A stretch of DNA of 18,376 nt from Halomonas halophila (GTDB lineage Bacteria > Pseudomonadota > Gammaproteobacteria > Pseudomonadales > Halomonadaceae): assembly GCA_002433675.1 (NCBI GenBank), contig DJIP01000340.1:1-18376 (forward strand). Reading direction: 5' to 3'. The first letter of the stretch is position 1. Each line of letters opens with the position of its first letter. The translations under genes were made by a program, and so were the position numbers. The notes beneath the pieces were generated by a model, which was not told the origin of the DNA, made no database searches, and was given only the letters and a program-made list of their open reading frames with translations. Positions 7,060 to 13,637 of the stretch are shown here, piece by piece.

Positions 7060-7781
7060 GATCGACTCCTTGTGACCGGTGAGCGTTTGACGATAAAGAA
7101 GCACAGCGCGCCGCACAGGGCCGCCAGGGGGATACCGGCATTTGCCACTCCCAGCACCGCCAGCAGGGCGCCTGCGGCGATGGTCACCAGGGTCGCCAGG
7201 CCCCAGCGGAAGCTGGACAGGCGAGGCACTACCAGCACCAGAAACAGCGCGGGCAGGGCAAAGGGCATCACCTCACCCAGCAGCGGCCAGCGTTCCACCA
7301 CCCATTCGCCGCCCAGTGCGCCCACCGCGGTACCGGCGATCCAGGCGAGCCAGGCCAGCAGCGCGGCGCCGGTGTACCAGCCAAGCCGAGCCGCCTTTGG
7401 CAGTTGCGGCAGACGCGTCAGCGCCAGGGCGAAGACCTGGTCGGTCAGGCCGTGCATCAGTGCAGGCCACCAGCGGCTCGTGGTCATCGAGGCGGCAAGG
7501 TTCGGGGCGTAGACCACGTGGCGAACATTGATCAACAGGGTCATGGCGACCACCAGCCACAGAGGCGCTCCACCTGCCACCATGCCAACGAACACGAACT
7601 GGGAGGCGCCGGCATAGATCAGGGTAGAGATGGCGACGGCTTCCCAGGCACTGAAGCCCGCCTGGACGGCGACCAGGCCAAAGGAGATGGCGATGGGGAT
7701 ATAGCCGCCGAGCAGCGGGATCGCCTCGCGGACGCCGGTCACCCAGGGGCTGGCACTCAAAGGAGTCGTCGTGGTGGTCAT
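7056..7781 (-). CDS. azlC: AzlC family branched-chain amino acid exporter
   Basis: 241-residue inner-membrane protein, the large subunit of the AzlCD exporter. Family hallmarks are the early GYIPIAISFGLVAVQAGFS segment, YAGASQFVFVGM, and NVRHVVYAPNLA, followed by several further helices. Characterised relatives (E. coli YgaZ, Bacillus AzlC) export valine, leucine or azaleucine. Its start ATG 7781 overlaps the stop of the upstream regulator (ATGA), and its stop overlaps the start of azlD (ATGA), so the three proteins are probably translationally coupled. The exact substrate is inferred from the family. Confidence 0.93.
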   Translation of the reverse strand: MTTTTTPLSASPWVTGVREAIPLLGGYIPIAISFGLVAVQAGFSAWEAVAISTLIYAGASQFVFVGMVAGGAPLWLVVAMTLLINVRHVVYAPNLAASMTTSRWWPALMHGLTDQVFALALTRLPQLPKAARLGWYTGAALLAWLAWIAGTAVGALGGEWVVERWPLLGEVMPFALPALFLVLVVPRLSSFRWGLATLVTIAAGALLAVLGVANAGIPLAALCGALCFFIVKRSPVTRSRS

Positions 7782-8344
7782 CGAGAGGTTTCCGGTGGAT
7801 GGTAGACGATGGTCAGGGTGGCGGAAGTGGCCTGGTTGCCAGACGCATAGAGGTGTGGACGATCCGCGGCGAAGGTAATGGTCTGGCCGGGGCCCAGGGT
7901 GTAGCTCTCGTGCTCGGGGCCGGTGGTCAATCGGCCAGAGATCACCGTGACGGTCTCTTGCACGCCTGCGGGGTGGGCTTCGCTGAGCCGATAGACATCA
8001 GGGTCCAGACGCATCCAGTAGACGTCGACGGCCGGCTGGCTATCACCCTGATCGATCAACTGGACCTGCACGCCCTGGTCATCCAGCGCGGTGGTCACGG
8101 GCTTTATCAGGGTGCCAAAAGGCACCTCGAGGCAGCTCGCCAGGCGCCACAGGGTGTCCAGGGTAGGGTTGCCGTTACCCTGTTCCAGCCGAGACAGGTT
8201 CGACTTGGCGACGCCGGCGTCGCTGGCCAGGCGGGACAGTGACCAGCCGCGCAATTGTCGAAGGTGTTGAAGATGCCGGCCGAGCGCTTCGGCATGCAGC
8301 GTGTCATCGCTTGAGAAGCTAGCTTGGGAGAAGGGCTCGATCAT
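7778..8344 (-). CDS. XRE-family transcriptional regulator with cupin domain
   Basis: 188-residue regulator. An N-terminal helix-turn-helix at about residues 24-78 (LRGWSLSRLASDAGVAKSNL, then SRLEQGNGNPTLDTLWRLA) is followed by a C-terminal cupin barrel at about 105-185 with HPAGVQETVTVISGRL and LGPGQTITFAADRPH. This architecture is common in local repressors of transport operons that sense a small molecule through the cupin. Start ATG 8344 gives a complete HTH; the ribosome binding site is weak and the long frame extending further upstream overlaps the divergent phosphatase gene. It is first in the azl operon, so it probably controls azlCD and itself through the 32-bp dyad at 8370-8401. Confidence 0.9.
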   Translation of the reverse strand: MIEPFSQASFSSDDTLHAEALGRHLQHLRQLRGWSLSRLASDAGVAKSNLSRLEQGNGNPTLDTLWRLASCLEVPFGTLIKPVTTALDDQGVQVQLIDQGDSQPAVDVYWMRLDPDVYRLSEAHPAGVQETVTVISGRLTTGPEHESYTLGPGQTITFAADRPHLYASGNQATSATLTIVYHPPETSR

Positions 8345-8369
8345 GAGGTCACTGTTCGGTTGAGCTGTT

Positions 8370-8401
8370 GTTCCATTTATCGAACGTTCTGTAAAAGGAA
8401 C
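8370..8401. promoter_or_regulatory. 32-bp dyad: probable operator of the XRE-cupin regulator
   Basis: Two 16-bp half sites, GTTCCATTTATCGAAC and (reverse complement of the right half) GTTCCTTTTACAGAAC, match at 13 of 16 positions and abut exactly. The dyad lies between two divergent genes and covers the start region of the minus-strand promoter. Self-repression of the azl operon is the simplest reading; joint control of the phosphatase is possible. Confidence 0.65.
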
Positions 8402-8428
8402 ATAGGACGAATGTGGCGATGGCGTCAA
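8399..8428 (-). promoter_or_regulatory. Putative promoter of the regulator-azlC-azlD operon
   Basis: Minus-strand -35 TTGACG (8423-8428) and -10 TATGTT (8399-8404) with an 18-bp spacer. Transcription would begin inside the 32-bp dyad, about 50 nt before the regulator start, consistent with repression by steric block. Confidence 0.55.
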
Positions 8429-8461
8429 GCCTGAGCCCGCACTGAGGGCAGGAGAAGACTC

Positions 8462-9136
8462 ATGCGCTGTATCCGTCATGGACCCAACTACGTGGGGCGC
8501 GACTACGTCGTCGGTGATGTGCACGGCCAATACGCCCAGTTGATGGAGGCGCTGCAGGCGGTCGACTTCGATGTCGCCCGGGACCGGCTGTTCTGCGTCG
8601 GTGATCTGGTCGACAGGGGAGAGGCATCGCTCGCCTGTCTGGCGCTGGCGCTCGAGCCCTGGTGCTTTGCGGTGATGGGCAATCACGAACAGATGGTGAT
8701 CACCGCCCTGGCCGAAGGCGGGGGAATGGCCTGGGATCTGTGGCAGCGCAATGGCGGCAACTGGGTCTTTCTCGATGGCGTCGACGAGGCCCGCAGAACC
8801 ATGGACGCTGTCCGCCCGCATCTTCCTCTGGCTAGGGAAATCATCGCGGGACAGCGTCGCCTGGGCGTGGTGCACGCCGATCCACCCGACGACTGGGGGC
8901 AGATCGAGCAGACCCAGGCCGAGCACCTGCTGTGGTCACGGCGCAGGTTCCAACGTAACAGCGATGGCAGCTTGGGCTCGGCCCGCGTCGAGGGTGTCGA
9001 TGCGGTGGTGGTGGGGCACACCATCGTCAAGGCTCCGCTGTGGCTTGGCAATGTGCTGCACCTGGATACCGGTGCCTGTGCCGGTGGGCGCCTCTCCCTT
9101 GCTGCTGTCGACGACATCCTTGATGGCATTCCCTGA
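8462..9136 (+). CDS. Lambda/PphA-type serine/threonine protein phosphatase
   Basis: 224-residue metallophosphoesterase of the PPP family, close in size and motif order to lambda phosphatase and E. coli PphA/PphB. Metal and phosphate ligands are seen in GDVHG (18-22), GDLVDRG (47-53) and GNHE (73-76), then VVHAD and VVGHT, ending with HLDTGA. These coordinate two metal ions, usually Mn, for hydrolysis of phosphoproteins or small phosphoesters. Start ATG 8462 has CAGGAG 7 nt upstream. It diverges from the azl regulator across 117 bp that contain the 32-bp dyad. A possible plus promoter (TTGTTC 8368-8373, TGTAAA 8390-8395) overlaps that dyad. The protein substrate is unknown. Confidence 0.92.
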   Translation: MRCIRHGPNYVGRDYVVGDVHGQYAQLMEALQAVDFDVARDRLFCVGDLVDRGEASLACLALALEPWCFAVMGNHEQMVITALAEGGGMAWDLWQRNGGNWVFLDGVDEARRTMDAVRPHLPLAREIIAGQRRLGVVHADPPDDWGQIEQTQAEHLLWSRRRFQRNSDGSLGSARVEGVDAVVVGHTIVKAPLWLGNVLHLDTGACAGGRLSLAAVDDILDGIP

Positions 9137-9393
9137 TCGACCTGGCCGGCGGTGCCCGTTGATGGCCGTCGTAGTGCACGGTCGAGCTCTTGCCACAGAC
9201 CTTGGAACCGACGCAGAACGCTGTGGTCAGTAGGGCGCTTCTCTTACCGCTGTGCACCGCCGGGCCTGAGGGAGGAAAAAAAATTTTCGATGAAAGGAGA
9301 ACTTTTCTGGTGACGACTGTCATATGTGGTACAGACAGCATGCGCGATGGCAGTCGTTAGCAGTGTTGATCTGGTTTGCTAAATCGATCGTTG
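9137..9393. other. Non-coding region after the phosphatase; possible small RNA or leader
   Basis: No gene of normal size. It contains an A-run (GGAGGAAAAAAAATTTTC near 9271-9288) and AAGGAG at 9294-9299. These are followed by a 16-codon frame starting GTG 9310 and ending TAG 9358-9360. A long-range stem ACGACTG (9313-9319)/CAGTCGT (9351-9357) covers the same stretch. The strong terminator at 9394-9424 follows. No clear sigma-70 promoter was found, so this may be the 3' part of the phosphatase mRNA or a separate small RNA. Confidence 0.3.
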
Positions 9394-9424
9394 CGCCCCA
9401 TGACTTCCATGGGGCGTTTTTTTT
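9394..9424 (+). terminator. Strong Rho-independent terminator
   Basis: 9-bp perfect stem CGCCCCATG/CATGGGGCG (9394-9402, 9408-9416), 5-nt loop, then eight T. It is in plus orientation, 257 bp after the phosphatase stop. The distance suggests either a long 3' UTR or a separate short transcript. Confidence 0.9.
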
Positions 9425-9489
9425 GCGTCGACAAAGGCGCTCCCGCCTTGCCCCGTTCGGTGGGCACGGGCATGTCAGGCATGCTTCAG

Positions 9490-9537
9490 CCTCGACGCCT
9501 CGACGCCTCGACGCCTCGACGCCTCGACGCCACGACG
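9490..9537. repeat. 8-bp tandem repeat (CCTCGACG) x5 plus one variant
   Basis: Five perfect CCTCGACG units (9490-9529) and a sixth, CCACGACG, with one change. It lies in a non-coding gap between the terminator at 9424 and the CBS gene. The unit length is not a multiple of three, as expected outside coding DNA. Confidence 0.9.
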
Positions 9538-9669
9538 GGCACAAGCGTCTCAAGACCTCTGGGTGGTCGGAGAGACCGATGCAAGGCGATAGGTCAAGCG
9601 TTGGCGATCTGGCGGCAGGTGGCGTCAATCTCGAGCCGCCGTCGAGTGGTAGGTGCTGCGTGCAGCATG

Positions 9670-9701
9670 CACAGCGCCGGCATCGTGATGCCGGCGCTGT
9701 G
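9670..9701. repeat. 14-bp perfect hairpin downstream of the CBS gene
   Basis: CACAGCGCCGGCAT and ATGCCGGCGCTGTG flank a CGTG tetraloop. It is 31 bp after the CBS-protein stop codon (minus strand), where a terminator would be expected, but no T-run follows on either strand. A second small hairpin (TGCTGC/GCAGCA) lies just beside it at 9655-9668. It may act as a mRNA-stabilising end or a factor-assisted terminator. Confidence 0.6.
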
Positions 9702-9732
9702 ATCGACAGAGCGTATCGAATAACAGGAGCGG

Positions 9733-10155
9733 TCAGGCGCTGCGCTGATGGCGTCGCATGGTGAGCACGGCGGTAAGCACGTCGCGGCGGGTGACGATGC
9801 CCACCAGTCGGCCCTGTTCGGTGACCGGGTACACCTTGGGCTTCGCGCCCAGCATTTCCTGGGCCAGGTCGACGATACTCTTGGTGGGAGATACCGACAG
9901 GACTTCGTTACGCATCATCTCATGGACCAGCGGTGCCTCGTGATCCAGATAGAGGCTCTCGATCACCTTGCCCAGCACGTCCTGCTCGGAGATGAAGCCG
10001 ATCAGGTGATCGCCGTTGTCCACCACCGGGGCCCCTGGCAATCGGTGCAGAGCGAGACCTTCCGCCAGGGTGGAAATGGAGGTCTTGCCGCTGACGCGGT
10101 AGCAGTCCTTGGACATGATGTCCCGGACGATCGATGGAGGTGCCTTGTGTGGCAT
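9733..10155 (-). CDS. CBS-domain-pair protein
   Basis: 140-residue cytoplasmic protein made almost entirely of two CBS motifs, a fold that usually binds adenine nucleotides and regulates partner proteins. Motif 1 (about 12-65) has VRDIMSKDCYRVSGKTSI and GAPVVDNGDHLIGFISEQDVL; motif 2 (about 75-135) has MMRNEVLSVSPTKSI and YPVTEQGRLVGIVTRRDVL. ATG 10155 is chosen because AGGAG is 7 nt upstream; a longer in-frame extension to 10224 reads through a hairpin and is not typical. It lies 50 bp downstream of the flavoprotein gene on the same strand, probably in one operon, though the hairpin between them may lower its expression. The partner and ligand are not evident. Confidence 0.9.
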   Translation of the reverse strand: MPHKAPPSIVRDIMSKDCYRVSGKTSISTLAEGLALHRLPGAPVVDNGDHLIGFISEQDVLGKVIESLYLDHEAPLVHEMMRNEVLSVSPTKSIVDLAQEMLGAKPKVYPVTEQGRLVGIVTRRDVLTAVLTMRRHQRSA

Positions 10156-10174
10156 AACCGCTCTCCTTTGATGC

Positions 10175-10197
10175 GGCCCGGCGCCATGCGCCGGGCC
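10175..10197. repeat. 10-bp GC hairpin between flavoprotein and CBS genes
   Basis: GGCCCGGCGC/GCGCCGGGCC around a 3-nt loop, in the 50-bp gap of the presumed operon. Without a T-run it is more likely an mRNA-processing or attenuating structure than a full terminator. Confidence 0.65.
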
Positions 10198-10205
10198 CTT
10201 GACCG

Positions 10206-11672
10206 TCAAGCACCTGGACCGCACTCCAGGCAGCGCTCGGTGATTGCCGGACCCCGCCGCAGGTTCACGTTGAGGTCCCTCAGTGCTGTTCTCAGGCCTT
10301 CTTCGACCACCGGGTGGTAGAAGGGCATTTCCAGCAGGCGATCCACGGTCAAGCGTTGGTCGATGGACCAGGCCAACAGGTGGCCCAGGTGTTCCGCCCT
10401 GGGGCCGAACATTTCCGCGCCGAGAAGAATTCCCGAGCCGTGCTCCGCGTAGAGCCTCAGCATGCCTCGGTTCTGCCGCATCACCGTGGACCGTCCCTGA
10501 TCCTCGAACGAGACCTCGCCGATGGCCACGTTGGTCAGCTGTTCATCCCGACGCTTGAGTTCAGCGTAGCCTACTCCAGCGCTTGCCATCTGCGGATCGG
10601 TAAACACTACCGCCAACGGCGTACGTCTGCGGCCGGCGCGAATATCCGGATAGCGGCCTGCGTTTTCGCCAGCGATGCGTCCTTCGTCCGAGGCTTCGTG
10701 CAGCAGGGGAAGATCCTGGTTGGCATCACCGGCGATAAAGATTGGCGCGGGCGAACCGTCATCGAAACGACACTGCATGGTCAGCCGGTCGAACACCGGT
10801 ACACCGCGGTCGTTGAGTTCGAGTCCTGTCTTCGGCAGGTCCAGCTTGTCCACGTTGGGCCGGCGACCGGTGGCCGCCAGCAGGTAGTCGAAACGCTCGG
10901 TCTTCTCGGTGTTGCTGTCGCGACAGTGGAAGGTCACCACCACCTGATCGCCGTCCCGGTCGACCTTGTTGACGGTGGCGTCGGGGTCCAGCGGAAAGCC
11001 TGTGTTGAACTCCTTGTCGGCGAGCGCCTTGAGGTCGGGGTCGCCGAGAGGACCGATGGCGCCGCCGACGCCGAACATGCGCACTCGCACGCCCAGATGG
11101 TGCAGCGCCTGACCGAGTTCGAGACCGATGACGCCGGGACCGAACACCACCACCGACTCGGGCAGGTCATCCCAGTCGAACAGGTCGTCGTTGATGATCA
11201 GGCGATCCCCGGCGGCATTGAGAAAGTCGGGCCAGGAGGGTCGGGAACCGGTGGCGATGACGATGCGCTTGGCCTTGATACGCGTATGGTCGCCCACCAC
11301 CAGGGTGTTGGCATCTTCGAAGCGAGCGGCGCCGACGATGCGGTCGTCTTCCTCGATGCGGGCCATCGAATTCAGTACGCTGCCGACGAAACGATCCCGC
11401 TCCCGCTTGAGACGCTCCATCACTGCGGGGCCGTCGACGCTGACGCCGCTGACCTTGACCCCGAAGCCCTCGGAGTCACGTGCCTGCTGGGCCACGTCGG
11501 CGGCGGAAATCAGCAGCTTGGAAGGCATGCAGCCGACCCGTGCGCAGGTGGTACCGTAGGCGCCGGATTCGATCAGCACCAGCTTGTCGGTATGTTGTCG
11601 CGCCGCGTGCCAGGCACCAAGGCCGGCGCTTCCTGCTCCGATGATGGCGATCTCGACCTGTCTTTCCTGCAT
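10206..11672 (-). CDS. Dihydrolipoyl dehydrogenase-like FAD disulfide oxidoreductase
   Basis: 488-residue flavoprotein of the class-I pyridine nucleotide-disulfide oxidoreductases, annotated in related bacteria as dihydrolipoyl dehydrogenase. The FAD Rossmann motif GAGSAG is at 12-17. The redox-active disulfide is C43-ARVG-C48 in GTTCARVGCMPSK. A NAD(P)H-binding domain contains FGPGVIGLELGQAL, a second FAD contact is FIAGDANQD, and the dimerisation domain has FYHPVVEEGLRTAL, whose histidine is the likely catalytic base. The final residues are CLECGPGA, adding a CxxC (C481, C484) not found in ordinary E3 subunits. No E1/E2 (pyruvate or 2-oxoglutarate dehydrogenase) genes are nearby, so it probably is not the standard complex subunit. 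Start ATG 11672 has AGGAG 7 nt upstream. The natural disulfide substrate is unknown. Confidence 0.88.
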   Translation of the reverse strand: MQERQVEIAIIGAGSAGLGAWHAARQHTDKLVLIESGAYGTTCARVGCMPSKLLISAADVAQQARDSEGFGVKVSGVSVDGPAVMERLKRERDRFVGSVLNSMARIEEDDRIVGAARFEDANTLVVGDHTRIKAKRIVIATGSRPSWPDFLNAAGDRLIINDDLFDWDDLPESVVVFGPGVIGLELGQALHHLGVRVRMFGVGGAIGPLGDPDLKALADKEFNTGFPLDPDATVNKVDRDGDQVVVTFHCRDSNTEKTERFDYLLAATGRRPNVDKLDLPKTGLELNDRGVPVFDRLTMQCRFDDGSPAPIFIAGDANQDLPLLHEASDEGRIAGENAGRYPDIRAGRRRTPLAVVFTDPQMASAGVGYAELKRRDEQLTNVAIGEVSFEDQGRSTVMRQNRGMLRLYAEHGSGILLGAEMFGPRAEHLGHLLAWSIDQRLTVDRLLEMPFYHPVVEEGLRTALRDLNVNLRRGPAITERCLECGPGA

Positions 11673-11725
11673 GATGTCTCTCCTGGGAGCTGAACATGGC
11701 GCTGTGGGGAACCCGTGGGGGTGAC

Positions 11726-11769
11726 CTCTATCAAAACAGTAGGACAGTTGAGGCGGGTTTCTCTATCAA
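11726..11769. repeat. Two CTCTATCAA direct repeats in a divergent promoter region
   Basis: Identical 9-mers at 11726-11734 and 11761-11769, 35 bp apart (about 3.3 turns of DNA), between the flavoprotein gene and the divergent hypothetical gene. They could be sites for a shared regulator, but no clean promoter boxes were found beside them. Confidence 0.35.
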
Positions 11770-11866
11770 TCAGGCGTTGCTGTTACATCAAAGCCTGTAT
11801 TGGCACACTGAAATGGGCCATCGGAGATACCGGTGGCGTCATTCGACCCTGGAGGTAAGTTCTCTG

Positions 11867-12553
11867 ATGGACGCGCGAGAGTATCTGGCCCGCAAGGGGC
11901 TCGACGGTGAGCGAGACAAGGAAAGGCCCAACACCCTCGAGGAAAAGGCCTGGGACCGAGCGCGGGAGTCCCACGACCATCGTCCCAGGGCCGGGACACC
12001 CCACGATTGGGAAGACTGGGAGCGTTACCACGATGTTCTTGCCGACGGCGCAGAAAGCCTGGAGCAGAAGATCGATACCGAAGCCCATCGCCAGGCCCAG
12101 GAGCAGGCACAGCGTGACGCGCAGTCGCAGCGTACGCAGCCTGGCGCGATGGATAGCTCTGCAGATAGCGCTGCGCATACCCCGGCGGATAGCCCTGCGC
12201 ATAGTCCGGAAAATAGCCCGGCAAATCGTTCGGAAAATACCCCGGCAAATAGCCCGGCGGTGGAGCACTTCACGCCACCGCCTGTGCCCGAGTCGCAAGA
12301 GGGCGCCGATGCGCAAGCGTCCCGGAGCGATGCCGAGCCCGAGACATCCGCGCCCAAGGTGGCGTCTGCGCTGATGGCGTCGCCAGCGGCCCGGCTCGCC
12401 TTGATGGTGCTGGTGCTGCTGATGCCGCCGCTGGCGGTGGCGGTGGCCGAAGGTGGTTCGCGCCGGGTCGCGATTGCCTTCTTGCTGACCCTGCTGGGCT
12501 GGTTGCCTGGGGTGGCGTACGGGGCCTGGTGGCTGAAGCAGGTCAATCACTGA
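11867..12553 (+). CDS. Uncharacterised protein with tetrapeptide repeats and Pmp3/YqaE-like C-terminus
   Basis: 228-residue protein with three parts. Residues 1-95 are charged and mostly helical with no family I recognise (DAREYLARKGLDGERDKERP). Residues 96-131 are nine degenerate four-residue units of the type NSPA/DSPA, encoded by 12-bp DNA repeats. Residues about 172-228 form two membrane segments with MPPLAVAVAEG and LLTLLGWLPGVAYGAWWL, matching the Pmp3/YqaE (UPF0057) pattern of PPLAV and TLLGWxPG. Small YqaE proteins affect membrane potential and stress tolerance; here the domain anchors a long presumably cytoplasmic region. Start is ATG 11867 with GGAGGT 10 nt upstream; an in-frame extension to 11696 lacks such a signal. 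Function unknown. Confidence 0.75.
   Translation: MDAREYLARKGLDGERDKERPNTLEEKAWDRARESHDHRPRAGTPHDWEDWERYHDVLADGAESLEQKIDTEAHRQAQEQAQRDAQSQRTQPGAMDSSADSAAHTPADSPAHSPENSPANRSENTPANSPAVEHFTPPPVPESQEGADAQASRSDAEPETSAPKVASALMASPAARLALMVLVLLMPPLAVAVAEGGSRRVAIAFLLTLLGWLPGVAYGAWWLKQVNH
12152..12259 (+). repeat. Coding 12-bp tandem repeat (nine units)
   Basis: Nine in-frame 12-bp units of the form AAT AGC CCG GCA with variants (GAT/CAT, ACC/AGT, GAA/GCG). They encode a 36-residue Asn/Asp-Ser-Pro-Ala linker. Changes in copy number would keep the frame. Confidence 0.85.
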
Positions 12554-12584
12554 GGCGAGCAGGGCTCAGCGGGCGTGGCGGGCG

Positions 12585-12613
12585 TTGGGCCGGCGAGGGT
12601 GTTCGCGTATACT
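12585..12613 (+). promoter_or_regulatory. Putative promoter of the EamA transporter gene
   Basis: -35 TTGGGC (12585-12590), 17-bp spacer and -10 TATACT (12608-12613). The predicted start at about 12620 falls in the left arm of the dyad at 12615-12647, and the 5' UTR would be under 30 nt. Confidence 0.65.
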
Positions 12614-12614
12614 G

Positions 12615-12647
12615 CCGTAAACCTTTTTGACTGATGGGAGTTTACGG
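12615..12647. promoter_or_regulatory. CCGTAAAC-N17-GTTTACGG dyad over the EamA start region
   Basis: Perfect 8-bp arms (12615-12622, 12640-12647). The right arm ends on the first base of the GTG start and the Shine-Dalgarno GGGAG straddles loop and arm. Because the predicted transcription start lies inside the left arm, a DNA operator is more likely than an RNA hairpin. Confidence 0.5.
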
Positions 12648-13516
12648 TGGGCTATCTGGTGGTGGTCACCGCCCTGTGGGCGTTCTCGTTTTCGCTGATC
12701 GGTGTCTATCTGGCCGGTCAGGTGGACAGCTATTTTGCGGTGATCATGCGGGTGGGGCTGGCGGCACTGGTGTTCCTGCCGTTGTTGAAGCCCGGTCTGC
12801 TCGATCTGCGCCATAAGCTTGCGCTGATGGCGCTTGGTGCCGTCCAGCTCGGCATCATGTACATCTTCTTCTACCAGTCCTTCGTGCTCTTGTCGGTGCC
12901 GGAGGTGCTGCTGTTTACCATCTTCACGCCGCTGTACATCACCATTCTGGATGACCTGGCGTTTGGTCGTTTCACTCCCTTCCATCTGGTCACCGCTGGG
13001 CTTGCGGTGATCGGTGCGGCGGTCATTCGTTACAAGGGCGTCAACGACGACTTCTGGCTGGGATTCCTGGTGGTGCAGGGGGCCAACCTCTGTTTCGCCA
13101 TGGGACAGGTCGGCTATCGGCGCCTGTCGGCGGCGCTGCCCCCCTCGCTGCCTCGCCACCATGTGTTTGCCTGGTTCTACCTGGGCGCGGCGTGCATCGC
13201 GCTGCCGGCCTTCGCCCTGTTGGGCAGCACCTCTGGGCTGCCGACGACGCCCTTGCAGTGGGGGGTGCTGCTGTGGCTGGGACTGGCCGCCTCGGGGCTC
13301 GGCTACTTTCTGTGGAACCTGGGCGCCGTGCGGGTGGATGCCGGGGCCCTGGCGATCATGAACAACATGCTGATCCCTGCCGGCCTTGCGGTAAATCTGG
13401 TGATCTGGAACCGTGAGGCTGATCTGGTGCGTCTGGCCATGGGAGGCGCCATCATCGCCGGCTCGCTGTGGCTCAACGCCTGGTGGCAGCGGCGGCGCCA
13501 GACCGCGCCAGTCTAA
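12647..13516 (+). CDS. EamA/DMT-family transporter
   Basis: 289-residue inner-membrane protein with about ten helices in two EamA repeats (about residues 3-125 and 137-280) of the drug/metabolite transporter superfamily, whose members move amino acids, carboxylates, nucleobases or drugs. Typical features are ALWAFSFSLIG in helix 1, the proline-containing FTPLYITILDD at the end of repeat 1, and WNLGAVRVDAGALAIMNNMLIPAGLAVNL in repeat 2. Start is GTG 12647 with GGGAG 6 nt upstream. It is preceded by a good promoter (12585-12613) and a dyad covering the start, so it is probably separately regulated. It is followed by a 121-bp gap with its own nadK promoter. Substrate not predictable. Confidence 0.92.
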   Translation: MGYLVVVTALWAFSFSLIGVYLAGQVDSYFAVIMRVGLAALVFLPLLKPGLLDLRHKLALMALGAVQLGIMYIFFYQSFVLLSVPEVLLFTIFTPLYITILDDLAFGRFTPFHLVTAGLAVIGAAVIRYKGVNDDFWLGFLVVQGANLCFAMGQVGYRRLSAALPPSLPRHHVFAWFYLGAACIALPAFALLGSTSGLPTTPLQWGVLLWLGLAASGLGYFLWNLGAVRVDAGALAIMNNMLIPAGLAVNLVIWNREADLVRLAMGGAIIAGSLWLNAWWQRRRQTAPV

Positions 13517-13580
13517 TTTGTCGTCAGTCTGGGCCATCGTCGATCTGGGCCATGCGTTGGCCTGAGGCGCCGGGCGCGGT

Positions 13581-13609
13581 TTGCTCCGCCAGGCGCCCCT
13601 CGCCATAAT
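13581..13609 (+). promoter_or_regulatory. Putative nadK promoter
   Basis: -35 TTGCTC (13581-13586), 17-bp spacer and -10 CATAAT (13604-13609), 29 bp before the nadK start. A Shine-Dalgarno-like GGAAGG lies between them. A GC-rich inverted repeat (GGCGCC and GGCGCC) spans the -35. Confidence 0.6.
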
Positions 13610-13637
13610 GAGCGGTCGCCAAGGGAAGGATGCGTGG

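Noticed and set aside
9490..9537. CRISPR-like array
   Set aside because: The units are 8 bp and directly adjacent with no spacers; it is a simple tandem repeat.
10314..11693. 459-codon plus-strand frame opposite the flavoprotein gene
   Set aside because: Antisense shadow; the minus strand carries FAD, disulfide and dimerisation motifs of a complete enzyme.
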